This document shows, one piece after another, positions 31,552-38,872 of a stretch of DNA of 64,000 nucleotides. Under the pieces are notes generated by a model. The model was not told the origin of the DNA. It saw only the letters and a program-made list of their open reading frames with translations, and did no database searches. This DNA comes from Microbacteriaceae bacterium (GTDB taxonomy: Bacteria; Actinomycetota; Actinomycetes; Actinomycetales; Microbacteriaceae): assembly GCA_004297935.1 (NCBI GenBank), contig SCRE01000017.1:1-64000 (forward strand). Reading direction: 5' to 3'. The position numbers and the translations under genes were made by a program. Each line of letters begins with the position of its first letter. The stretch's first letter is position 1.

Positions 31552-32895
31552 ATGGCTCAGCAGGAATCCTCGCACCCCACCATTCGGGCGATCGTGAACC
31601 CGGACGCGACCGGGGTGCTGGTGATCGAGGGGACTCACCACGAGGTCGCCGGCAACAACGACACTCATGTCCGCGAACAGATCCTCACCCAAGTCACCGG
31701 CCGAGCCCGCATGTACGGCCGGCCGGTGAAGCTCATCACGCAGGACGCGATGGGCCAAGGGCAACTGATCGTGTCCCCGGACGGCAGTGTGGAGGCGGTC
31801 GGAGAATTCATCCCTGCTGAGCCAGCAGCGGCCGCAGAAGACACCGTGCAGCGGGTGGAGGTGCCGCCGGCCTACGACGTCGAGCGCATTCCTCCGCCGC
31901 CTGCCGCGGTCGCTGCGCCGCAAGCTGCAGCGGAGCAGGCCACCGTGCCGCCGCAGGCGACGATCAGCGAGCGGCGCGCGGCCCGCGCATCCTTCCTCGA
32001 GAAGGAGGCACCCGAGCAGCCCGCCACGCAGGGATGGCGTGGCGTTCTCGCCCGCGTCGGCGTCCAGGTCGCGCCGTCCGAGTCGGAACTGGCCGAACGC
32101 CGCGACGTCCACGCCGTGAGCCAGCATTGGCCCGGCCCGCGCACGATCGCGATCGTGAACGGCAAGGGTGGCGCGAACAAGACCCCGACAACGGCGCTCC
32201 TGTCCGCGGTGTTCGCCCGCTACGGCGGCTCGGGCGTGCTCGCCTGGGACAACAACGAGACGCGCGGCACGCTGGGCTGGCGCACCGAGCAAGGCCCGCA
32301 CGAGGCCACCGTGCACAACCTTCTCCCGCAGACCGAGCGGCTGCTCTCCCCCGCCGCACAGTCATCGGACCTGGCACACTTCGTGCACCACCAGACCGGC
32401 GACAAGTACGACGTGCTGCGCTCGAACCCGCAGGCTCTCTCCGCTGACCAGCGGATCAGCCGTGTCGAGTTCGACGCGCTGCACCAGGTCGCCAGCAAAT
32501 ACTTCCGGCTGATCTTCATCGACTCTGGCAACGACGAATCAGCCGAGCGGTGGCAGCAGATGATCGATCGCAGCGACCAGCTCGTGATCGCCACCACGGC
32601 ACTCGGAGAGCACGCGGAGGCTGGCGCTCTTTTGCTCGACGGCCTCGCCCAGCGCGACGAACGCTCCGCTGCGCTGGCCGATAACGCCGTGGTGATCGTT
32701 TCCCAGTCGGAGAAGAGCGCCGACAAGGGCGACGCGCAGCAGATCGCCAACGGATTCGCGTCGATCGCGCGCCGCGTGGTCACCATCCCATTTGACGAGG
32801 CGCTGCACAGCGGGAAGATCCGCTATGACGCGCTGAATCCCATCACGCGGCGCGCATGGCTCGCCGCAGCGGCCGCGGTGGCGGAGGGCCTGTGA
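31552..32895 (+). CDS. MinD/ParA-like ATPase of the conjugation locus, unusual Walker A
   Basis: The 447-residue protein has an N-terminal domain (about 1-100), a Pro/Ala-rich linker with RRAARASFLEKE, and a C-terminal MinD-like domain. Walker A reads VNGKGGANKTPTTALLSAVF at about 200-219: the signature Lys is kept but Gly before the catalytic Lys is Asn, and a Pro is inserted after KT. Walker A' LAWDNNETRGTLGWR and the IFIDSGND strand follow. This type recurs in actinobacterial T4SS and type VII-like loci and probably positions the machine. Not a partition ATPase in the ordinary sense; that role is filled at 42096. Confidence 0.8.
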   Translation: MAQQESSHPTIRAIVNPDATGVLVIEGTHHEVAGNNDTHVREQILTQVTGRARMYGRPVKLITQDAMGQGQLIVSPDGSVEAVGEFIPAEPAAAAEDTVQRVEVPPAYDVERIPPPPAAVAAPQAAAEQATVPPQATISERRAARASFLEKEAPEQPATQGWRGVLARVGVQVAPSESELAERRDVHAVSQHWPGPRTIAIVNGKGGANKTPTTALLSAVFARYGGSGVLAWDNNETRGTLGWRTEQGPHEATVHNLLPQTERLLSPAAQSSDLAHFVHHQTGDKYDVLRSNPQALSADQRISRVEFDALHQVASKYFRLIFIDSGNDESAERWQQMIDRSDQLVIATTALGEHAEAGALLLDGLAQRDERSAALADNAVVIVSQSEKSADKGDAQQIANGFASIARRVVTIPFDEALHSGKIRYDALNPITRRAWLAAAAAVAEGL

Positions 32896-33404
32896 AGCGC
32901 ACCATCGGAGTTGCCGGTGTCGCCCTCGCTGCACTCGTGCTGACCGGCTGCGCCCCGCAGGCGATCGCCCCCATCGGAACACCGATCACCACGTTCCCCG
33001 ACGGTACGACCAAGACTCCGCGCTCGACCCCCGCCGACGGGCTCGATGACGGGCCGAGCGCTCCGACGCCGCCGGCAGCTGACTCGACCAGCCAGGCGGC
33101 GGCCGTGAAGCTCGCGGAGAAGTTCATGACGGCCTTCGCCCGGCCGCAACTGGACGCGACGTCGTGGATGAACGCCCTGTACCCGATGCTCACGCAGCAG
33201 GGCGCGGCCGCCTACGAGGGCACCGACCCGTCGAACGTCCCGGTTCACCGCGTCAGCGGGAGCGGGACCGTCGTAGACGGGGCAACCGACTACGCGCTGG
33301 TCGTGACCGTGCCGACCGATATCGGCACCTACGCCGTCTCGGTCACCCGGAAGGCCCCGACCGACCCCTGGCTCGTCGACCGAATCACGCCACCGGGGAG
33401 GTAG
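32892..33404 (+). CDS. Conjugation-associated lipoprotein
   Basis: GTG 32892 overlaps the previous stop (GTGA) and gives 170 residues. The signal VKRTIGVAGVALAALVLTGC ends in a lipobox (LTGC), so the mature Cys is lipid-anchored. A Pro/Thr/Ser linker leads to a small exported domain (AVKLAEKFMTAFARPQLDATSWM, TDYALVVTVPTDIGTYAVSV) that resembles an NTF2-like fold. It probably supports the cell-wall part of the channel next to the M23 hydrolase. Function is inferred from position. Confidence 0.8.
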   Translation: MKRTIGVAGVALAALVLTGCAPQAIAPIGTPITTFPDGTTKTPRSTPADGLDDGPSAPTPPAADSTSQAAAVKLAEKFMTAFARPQLDATSWMNALYPMLTQQGAAAYEGTDPSNVPVHRVSGSGTVVDGATDYALVVTVPTDIGTYAVSVTRKAPTDPWLVDRITPPGR

Positions 33405-33408
33405 AGAC

Positions 33409-34479
33409 ATGCAGCAAGGCGGCAAGGGGGTGCTCGCGTTACTGCTCGTCCCCGTCCTCTTCGTCGGACTCCTGTTCGGCTTCATCCTGCTGCTCGGCGG
33501 CAGCAACGCCGCCGCCGCCGCGTGCGGCCCAGCCGGCGCCGGCGTCAAGATCGACGAGAACACCGTCCCCACTGCGGCCGTGGCCGGCTACGGGCACGAC
33601 CAGCTCGTGAACGCCGCCTACATCATGAACGCCGCCGAAGCGCTCGGGCTCAGCGCCCAAGCACAGCAGATCGGTGTCATGACCGCGATGGGCGAATCCG
33701 GCCTCCGCGTGCTCACCTACGGCGACCAGGCCGGGCCCGACTCCCGCGGCCTGTTCCAGCAGCGCGACAGCTGGGGCAGCCTCGCAGACCGGATGGACCC
33801 CTTCAAGTCCGCGACCCTCTTCTTCGAGCGCTTGAAGAACGTCCCCAACTGGGAGACGCTCGAGCCCACGCTCGCCGCCCACAAGGTGCAGGTCAACGCC
33901 GACCCGTACTACTACGCCAAATACTGGGACGCGGCCGGCCAGGTCACCGCCGCCCTCAGCGGCGTCACCGCCTCCCCGTCTACCGGATGCGGCAGCGGTG
34001 CACTAGGAATGCCGCTCGATACGCCGTTCAACATGACCGACAAGTTCGGCCCGCGCAGCTCGCCCACCGAAGGAGCAAGCAGCTACCACCCGGCCGACGA
34101 CCTCCAGAACTGGCCGAACCCGTGCGGCAAGCCCATCTACGCAATCCAGCCCGGCACCGTCGTTCTCTCCGACCGGCTCTACCTCTCGATCAAGAGCCCC
34201 GACGGCTACACGATCTCCTACCTGCACAGCCACCAATCCGACCGGCTGGTGAAGGTCGGAGACACCGTGCAGACCGGCGAGAAGATCTCTCTCGTTGGCG
34301 ACGAGGCGCCGGCCACCGGATGCCACCTCGACCTCCGCATCAACGTCGTCGGCAACATCAACCCGCAAGTAGCGACGCTCCCCCTCGACCCCGCCGTGCC
34401 CGGCTGGGTCGACCCCGAGAAGTTCTACGAACTCTTCGGCATGACCCTCTGCAACGACACCTGCCACAGGAACTACTGA
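33409..34479 (+). CDS. M23 metallopeptidase with N-terminal transglycosylase-like domain (VirB1-like)
   Basis: The 356-residue protein has a membrane anchor (LALLLVPVLFVGLLFGFILLL, about 9-30) and a central lysozyme-like domain (QQIGVMTAMGESGLRVLTYGDQAGPDSRGLFQQRDSWG; Glu of GESG catalytic). The C-terminal LytM domain has SSYHPADDLQ (HxxxD zinc ligands), YLHSHQ (HxH) and GCHLDLRI. It cuts peptidoglycan to let the conjugation channel through the wall. Spaced 4 bp from the lipoprotein gene and overlapped by the next one. Confidence 0.9.
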   Translation: MQQGGKGVLALLLVPVLFVGLLFGFILLLGGSNAAAAACGPAGAGVKIDENTVPTAAVAGYGHDQLVNAAYIMNAAEALGLSAQAQQIGVMTAMGESGLRVLTYGDQAGPDSRGLFQQRDSWGSLADRMDPFKSATLFFERLKNVPNWETLEPTLAAHKVQVNADPYYYAKYWDAAGQVTAALSGVTASPSTGCGSGALGMPLDTPFNMTDKFGPRSSPTEGASSYHPADDLQNWPNPCGKPIYAIQPGTVVLSDRLYLSIKSPDGYTISYLHSHQSDRLVKVGDTVQTGEKISLVGDEAPATGCHLDLRINVVGNINPQVATLPLDPAVPGWVDPEKFYELFGMTLCNDTCHRNY

Positions 34480-34922
34480 TGCCGACCTTCGTCCCCGCCC
34501 AACCCCGTCTGAGCGCTATCGTGCGCGCCGACGCATCCGGCGAACTCACAATCAGCGGAACCTCCCGAGCCCTGGTCGCAGTCGACACCGCACGGCTACG
34601 CGCCGGCATCATCGCCCGCTGCGCGGCGATCGGCCGCCAGGTCGGCCGCCCCGTCAGGCTGACCGTCGTTGACGTCGACGCCACGTACCAGCTCGGCATC
34701 CACCCCGACGCATTCGTGCAGATCCTCAACCCCGACGGCACCGTCGACGACACTCCCGAAAGCGCACAGCGCCTCATCGGAGACTCCCCCTGCCGGCACT
34801 GCGGCAAGCCGCAGTCCCTCCGCAACAACTACTGCACCCTCTGTGGCACCAAGGCGCCGCACGACGTAGAAGCAGCCCCGGCATCGCTCAGCGCGGCCAG
34901 CAGAGGGCGAACGGCGCGATGA
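34479..34922 (+). CDS. Zinc-ribbon protein of the transfer operon
   Basis: ATG 34479 overlaps the stop of the M23 gene. The 147-residue protein starts with a repeat of the N-terminal domain seen in the MinD-like protein: IVRADASGELTISGTSRALV with RLRAGIIARCAAIGRQVGRPVRLTVVD parallels IVNPDATGVLVIEGTHHEVA and REQILTQVTGRARMYGRPVKLIT. It ends in a zinc ribbon, CRHCGKP and CTLCGTK (two CxxC). It could link to the ATPase through the shared domain; this is inference. Confidence 0.75.
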   Translation: MPTFVPAQPRLSAIVRADASGELTISGTSRALVAVDTARLRAGIIARCAAIGRQVGRPVRLTVVDVDATYQLGIHPDAFVQILNPDGTVDDTPESAQRLIGDSPCRHCGKPQSLRNNYCTLCGTKAPHDVEAAPASLSAASRGRTAR

Positions 34923-34981
34923 TGTGCGACACGCGGCGCGCCCTTCCGTTAACGGGCCTGTTAACCCGAAATACTCGCACC

Positions 34982-35233
34982 ATGACGATGGGAAGCAACG
35001 CGGGTATCAAACGTAACCGCCGCCCTAAAGGCGTGAAAGTTGTTGAACTGAAAGTCAGGCTCGAAGAGTCCACCGAGCAAAGGCTACGAGACGCAGGCAT
35101 GGCCTCCGGCTCCCTTTCGCTCTCCCTCTACCTCGAGCGGCTAGTAAGCCAGCTCGAAGCCGAGCGCGGCGGACTGCCCGTGCTCTCCCCCACGCTCGAC
35201 GGCACGGAGGTAACCACCACGACAGCCGCTTAA
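34982..35233 (+). CDS. Small basic protein, ribbon-helix-helix-like
   Basis: ATG 34982 is preferred over 34919 because the 21 residues between do not look conserved and the later start begins MTMGSNAGIKRNRRPKG. It has 83 residues, with a basic head, a strand KVVELKVRLEESTEQRLRDAG, and a helix SLSLSLYLERLVSQLEAE. The strand-helix-helix pattern resembles RHH repressors and suggests plasmid copy or transfer control just ahead of the rep gene. Confidence 0.6.
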   Translation: MTMGSNAGIKRNRRPKGVKVVELKVRLEESTEQRLRDAGMASGSLSLSLYLERLVSQLEAERGGLPVLSPTLDGTEVTTTTAA

Positions 35234-35425
35234 CGAAAGGAGCCCGCCGCTTTCGCGACGGGCCCTCCAAGTGTCGTAGCTCAAACCCTCATCGCTGGCA
35301 GGCCTCGAGGTTCGAGCTAATCGCAATCAAGTCCCGGTTACCAGCCGGGCCTTCAGTGCACCCTCAAGAACGAATCCTCAAGGAGTGAGGCCATCATAGC
35401 CCCGGATAGTGGCAAATACGACGTT
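35234..35425 (+). other. Non-coding region before rep; candidate replication control or origin
   Basis: The stretch holds a hairpin GCCCG...CGGGC (about 35244-35265, inner CGC-TTTC-GCG) without a T-run, a second hairpin CCCGG-TTACCAG-CCGGG (about 35333-35349), and an AAGGAG ribosome site at 35380-35385. There are no tandem iterons. Part of it (GGTTCGAGCTAAT) recalls a tRNA T-loop, but no acceptor stem can be folded. It is the best position for an origin or antisense control of rep. Confidence 0.4.
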
Positions 35426-37375
35426 TTGCACGGCTACACGCCCCTGAGCGTGTCCGCCGACGTCGCTGACGCCTGGGAGCTGACCCGCAGAATCAGCCCC
35501 CGCGATCGCGTGCGCGTCATGAAGCGAGACGCCTACGGCCGCCTCGACGAGAACAGCTATCCCAGCTTCCACCGCGTCGCTCCCAAAGCGCCTACAACGC
35601 CGTGGTGCATCCGCCTGGCCGACGAATCGGGCCTGTTCCGGCTGCTCTGCTTCGACTTCGACGGCAAGGACAAGCACGGCGTCGACGCCGAGCTCATGGA
35701 GCGCGCCGTCGACGAAGCCGACGCCCTCGCCGCCATCCTCGACGAACTCTCCATCGCCTACGTGCTCTGCCAGTCCTCCGGAACCGGCGGCCGCCACATC
35801 TGGATCGCCGTACCGGGCGGAGCCCCGGCCGACGTCGTGGCGACGCTCGCCCGCGCTGCCCGCGCAAACTACCGCACCCTCGACCACGGCATGCTCCTAA
35901 ACGTGCGTGAGGGCGCGGCGCGCCCGCCGCTCTCGCCTCACCGCGACGGATCCAGCTCGGCCATCATCCGAGGCAGCCTCGACGCGCTCACGGCCAGCAG
36001 GATCGTTCCTGACGAACTGATCGGCCTCGCAGCGGTGCTCGACGAGCGGAAACCTGCTCTGAGAGCCGCTGAGAGCGCACCCTCCGGCCCCGTCGACGAC
36101 TCACATCGCGCGCACCGACAGCTCACCGCCGCCGGCGCCGCCCACATGGCCACGATCGACGGTGGCAGCAACCCGTCGTGGACCGGGTTCATGTGCCTCC
36201 TGGCGGCCGCCAACGCCGGGTGGTCCCTGGCCGACGTCGAGCACGCCGCCAAGACCGCCCCCGGGATGGAGCACTACCGCACCAAGAACACCGGCCGCGG
36301 CACCCGCCGACGCCGCTCCCCCGGCGAGGCGCGCGAACGGCTCGAACGCCAGTGGGCCAAGGCGCAGCAGTACGCGGCCGTACAACGGCCTCTCCCGGCC
36401 GCGCGAGAGCCCCGCGACCTGACAGAGCTCGACGCCATCGTGCGCGACGTTGACGACCTCCTGACGCGATTCCGCGTCGCCCCCGGACGCTGGGGACGGA
36501 CGGAAGCCGCGCTCTCCGAGCGCTCCATCCTGACCGCCCTCGCCTACCTCACCCTTCAGACCGGTAAACGGGTCGTAGCGGCCTCGATTCGCGACGTGGC
36601 CCTGATGGTCGGGCTCGGCCGCACCACGGCCGCAGACGCCCTCCAGCGGCTCGCACGCGACGGATACGTGCAGAAGGTCACGACCACCGACGGCGGCAAC
36701 GCCGCCGAATGGCGCTTGACCCTCACACTTTCCACAACCTCTGACACAGTCCGGTCACAACCTCTAGATAACCCCCGCCCCCCGGCCGACCTCTTCAACG
36801 CTCGCGCCGTCCAAGTAGCCCAGCTCGAGGACGAACTAACAGACAGCCGACACGACCTCTTCACCCGCGCCGGCCTCGGCCACCTCGCCGGGAAGCTCTA
36901 TGCCATTCTTCGCCAGCACCCCGCACTCACAGTGGAGGCCGCTGCGCGACTCCTCGGCACCGGCACCCGACACACCACGAGGATCCTCAGCCGCCTGCGC
37001 CGTCACCGCCTCATCGTCAAGCATCGAGAAGGATGGGCCCGCGCCAAGCGAGATCTCCGAGACCAGGCAGCGCGCGTGCTCGGTGTCGCCGGAACCCTTC
37101 TCGACCGAGCCGAACGATATCGAGCCGAACGCGAAGTATGGGCATGGTGGCAAGCCGAGCTCACCACGATGAACGCCTCCCCCAGGATGCGTCCACGACG
37201 CCGAAATGCATCGAGCCGACCGCTATTCGAGGCCGGCGCGCCAGGCGAACGAATCTGGCCCCGCTACCCACGATCCGCCGACCGCCGAGCCGACCACCGA
37301 AGCGCCCGAGAACTTGTCGACGCTGGTGTGCTCAATCCCGAGAGCCGCTGGCAATATCTCGGAGACGCCGCATAA
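35426..37375 (+). CDS. Plasmid replication protein with archaeo-eukaryotic primase-type domain
   Basis: The 649-residue protein shows an AEP primase/polymerase-like N-terminal domain. LLCFDFDGKDKHG at about 71-83 has the metal-binding DxD, LCQSSGTGGRHIWIAVPGG at about 113-131 has the s-G-x-H motif, and LSPHRDGSSSAI supplies the third motif. A middle region (FMCLLAAANAGWSLADVEHAA) resembles the primase C-terminal domain. Two winged-helix segments follow (IRDVALMVGLGRTTAADALQRL and AARLLGTGTRHTTRILSRLR). No helicase motifs occur. TTG 35426 is the only normal start in frame, yet AAGGAG fits an ATC/ATA start about 30 nt earlier better, so the start is uncertain. Confidence 0.8.
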   Translation: MHGYTPLSVSADVADAWELTRRISPRDRVRVMKRDAYGRLDENSYPSFHRVAPKAPTTPWCIRLADESGLFRLLCFDFDGKDKHGVDAELMERAVDEADALAAILDELSIAYVLCQSSGTGGRHIWIAVPGGAPADVVATLARAARANYRTLDHGMLLNVREGAARPPLSPHRDGSSSAIIRGSLDALTASRIVPDELIGLAAVLDERKPALRAAESAPSGPVDDSHRAHRQLTAAGAAHMATIDGGSNPSWTGFMCLLAAANAGWSLADVEHAAKTAPGMEHYRTKNTGRGTRRRRSPGEARERLERQWAKAQQYAAVQRPLPAAREPRDLTELDAIVRDVDDLLTRFRVAPGRWGRTEAALSERSILTALAYLTLQTGKRVVAASIRDVALMVGLGRTTAADALQRLARDGYVQKVTTTDGGNAAEWRLTLTLSTTSDTVRSQPLDNPRPPADLFNARAVQVAQLEDELTDSRHDLFTRAGLGHLAGKLYAILRQHPALTVEAAARLLGTGTRHTTRILSRLRRHRLIVKHREGWARAKRDLRDQAARVLGVAGTLLDRAERYRAEREVWAWWQAELTTMNASPRMRPRRRNASSRPLFEAGAPGERIWPRYPRSADRRADHRSARELVDAGVLNPESRWQYLGDAA

Positions 37376-37387
37376 CGTCGAAGCGCT

Positions 37388-38059
37388 CTAGCTTGTGATC
37401 CGTCCGGTGATGGGCGTCGGGTGTCCTTGATTGGCGGCCCATTCCACCCAATTCGCCGGCACCCATCCCCAGTTGGCCAACTGGGGATGCTGCGGATGCC
37501 GGTTCATTGCCCACAGTACGAAGATCAGCTCCGACCAGTGCGTGGTCAGCCGCCATGTAATCGGGCCGTCCTCGCTTCTGCCTTGCATCACGACGACGTT
37601 GAAGGCAGCCACCTGCATCAGGTCGATCGATTCCCAGTCCCACCGGAACAGGCCCGTGTGGTCCTGCAGATAGAAGCCTTGGTTAGTGACGGTGATCGCC
37701 CCGGTCAACTGGTGCCGCCAGGTCACCTGCGCGGCCGCGGCGGCCTGAGCACGCCGGTTCGCGTTGCCGATGGCACTGCCGGCAAGGGAACCGGCCAACA
37801 TAGCGAGCCCCACTCCCCCAGTGCCAAAGGCGACTGTGCTCGAGCGCACGTACGAGCCATCGCCGGCTGCGCGCATCGACTCCACCACGACCGACGCGGT
37901 AGCGAACGACATCTCCCCCGGCCACAGCGCGAACACCGTTGGTGCCCGCAAGCTTGGTACCTCGCGACGAGAAATCGCATCTACTGCTGCGATGGTGTGC
38001 CACATCGCCGAATCGCCATCCGTCCACGGCCTCGACGCCGGCCCCCGCCTTTTCGCCAT
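37388..38059 (-). CDS. Hypothetical protein with a hydrophobic Gly/Ala segment
   Basis: The 223-residue protein begins MAKRRGPASRPWTDGDSAMW. It has a hydrophobic glycine-rich stretch GTGGVGLAMLAGSLAGSAIG at about 79-98, followed by a beta-rich domain: TGAITVTNQGFYLQDHTGLFRWDWESIDLM, then AFNVVVMQGRSEDGPITWRL. The end is Trp-rich (NWGWVPANWVEWAANQGHP). The C-terminal part resembles PH-like or GRAM-type small domains by pattern only. It is convergent with rep. No family assigned. Confidence 0.6.
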   Translation of the reverse strand: MAKRRGPASRPWTDGDSAMWHTIAAVDAISRREVPSLRAPTVFALWPGEMSFATASVVVESMRAAGDGSYVRSSTVAFGTGGVGLAMLAGSLAGSAIGNANRRAQAAAAAQVTWRHQLTGAITVTNQGFYLQDHTGLFRWDWESIDLMQVAAFNVVVMQGRSEDGPITWRLTTHWSELIFVLWAMNRHPQHPQLANWGWVPANWVEWAANQGHPTPITGRITS

Positions 38060-38157
38060 GTCTTACATCGTAGAGAGCCGATACGCGAGCCTGTCCGAGG
38101 CTCGACAGCCGGAGGACACCGCCATCGAAACCACCCGGATCCGGGCTGATCAAGTGG

Positions 38158-38358
38158 TCAGGAACAGCGCCGCCTACGCGCAGCAACCACGGCGGCGACA
38201 ACCACGGTGGCGACAACCACGGTGGCGATCGCACCGATAACCACGAGGACGACCCAATCTGGGATCGACCATGAGCCTTGTGTGTCATCGCAGGTCTGAC
38301 CGCTCGGCAGCGGACCTACGCAGGATGCGAGCACCAGCTGCAGCGTCGACGAAAGCAC
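38158..38358 (-). CDS. Small membrane protein encoded over a 15-bp tandem repeat
   Basis: GTG 38358 follows the stop of the gene at 38363-38632 by a few bases. The 66-residue product has a Cys-containing head (LASCVGPLPSGQTCDDTQG) and one strongly hydrophobic helix (WVVLVVIGAIATVVVATVVVAAVVAA) that is built from the tandem repeat, ending RRRRCS. Real expression is plausible from spacing but unproven. Confidence 0.45.
   Translation of the reverse strand: MLSSTLQLVLASCVGPLPSGQTCDDTQGSWSIPDWVVLVVIGAIATVVVATVVVAAVVAARRRRCS
38184..38228. repeat. 15-bp tandem repeat, three units
   Basis: Units CAACCACGGYGGCGA are repeated three times in register (38184, 38199, 38214) with one T/C difference. On the minus strand they encode Val/Ala-rich helix turns of the small membrane protein, so unit changes would alter helix length by five residues. 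Confidence 0.8.
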
Positions 38359-38362
38359 TGGG

Positions 38363-38632
38363 TCACCGGCCCTGCGCCAGGTCTGACCTGCGGCCGAGTG
38401 CCCATCCGGCGATCGCGGCGATGAGCAGCAGGCCCAGGATTGCGAGCGCTCCACCGGTGGCTCGCTCGGGAGTCAGCGGGTACATGCCGCTGAAAGAGAA
38501 GGACTCCCCTGAGAGCGGCGCATCCAACGTCCAACCGAATGTGGCCGGCGAGAGCAGCAGCACCGATGCGCCAATCACCACCAGGACCACTGCAAACCCG
38601 ACTAGTAACCACATCACGACTCGCCCCCGCAT
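38363..38632 (-). CDS. Small membrane protein with two helices
   Basis: The 89-residue protein has TM segments at about 5-28 (VVMWLLVGFAVVLVVIGASVLLL) and 62-80 (ALAILGLLLIAAIAGWALG). The extracytoplasmic loop between them (TLDAPLSGESFSFSGMYPLTPERA) is soluble and neutral. It is the first gene of a two-gene minus-strand unit with 38158-38358. Function unknown. Confidence 0.6.
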   Translation of the reverse strand: MRGRVVMWLLVGFAVVLVVIGASVLLLSPATFGWTLDAPLSGESFSFSGMYPLTPERATGGALAILGLLLIAAIAGWALGRRSDLAQGR

Positions 38633-38666
38633 GCGCCCAGGCTACTCGGACGCCACCACCTCGTTC

Positions 38667-38872
38667 GGAGCCGCTGTGCGGCGCTGTTCTCGCTGGGTTT
38701 TTTCGTCTGTCTGGCCGTTCATCGTAGTTCGCTCCGCGCCTACGTTCCGGGCTTTCGCGGCATATCCTCGCTGCGCTCCGGTATTCCACGACCCGGAACT
38801 GCAGCGCTCCCGCTCTCTATCGATTTCTCTCGCCAGACAGGCAAAAAAATCAGTTGATCGGGAGAGAGAACC
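38667..38872 (+). promoter_or_regulatory. Conserved leader copy A before parB
   Basis: About 206 bp starting GGAGCCGCT and ending in GGGAGAGAG before the GTG of parB. It includes a first segment TCATCGTAGTTCGCTCCGCG, then the structured element 38744-38799 (GTTCCGGG pairing perfectly with CCCGGAAC around CTTTCGCGGCATATCCTC and GGTATTCCACGA). A CTCTCTATCGATTTCTCTCG box and a CAGGCAAA stretch before the ribosome site follow. The same parts in the same order occur at 40457 and 43197. Confidence 0.85.

Noticed and set aside
35270-35345. Possible tRNA or att-like remnant (GTAGCTCAA, GGTTCGAGCTAAT)
   Set aside because: No acceptor, anticodon or D stem can be paired; only a T-loop-like string is present.
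38184-38228. CRISPR-like direct repeats
   Set aside because: Units are 15 bp, adjacent without spacers, and in coding register; no cas genes in the window.
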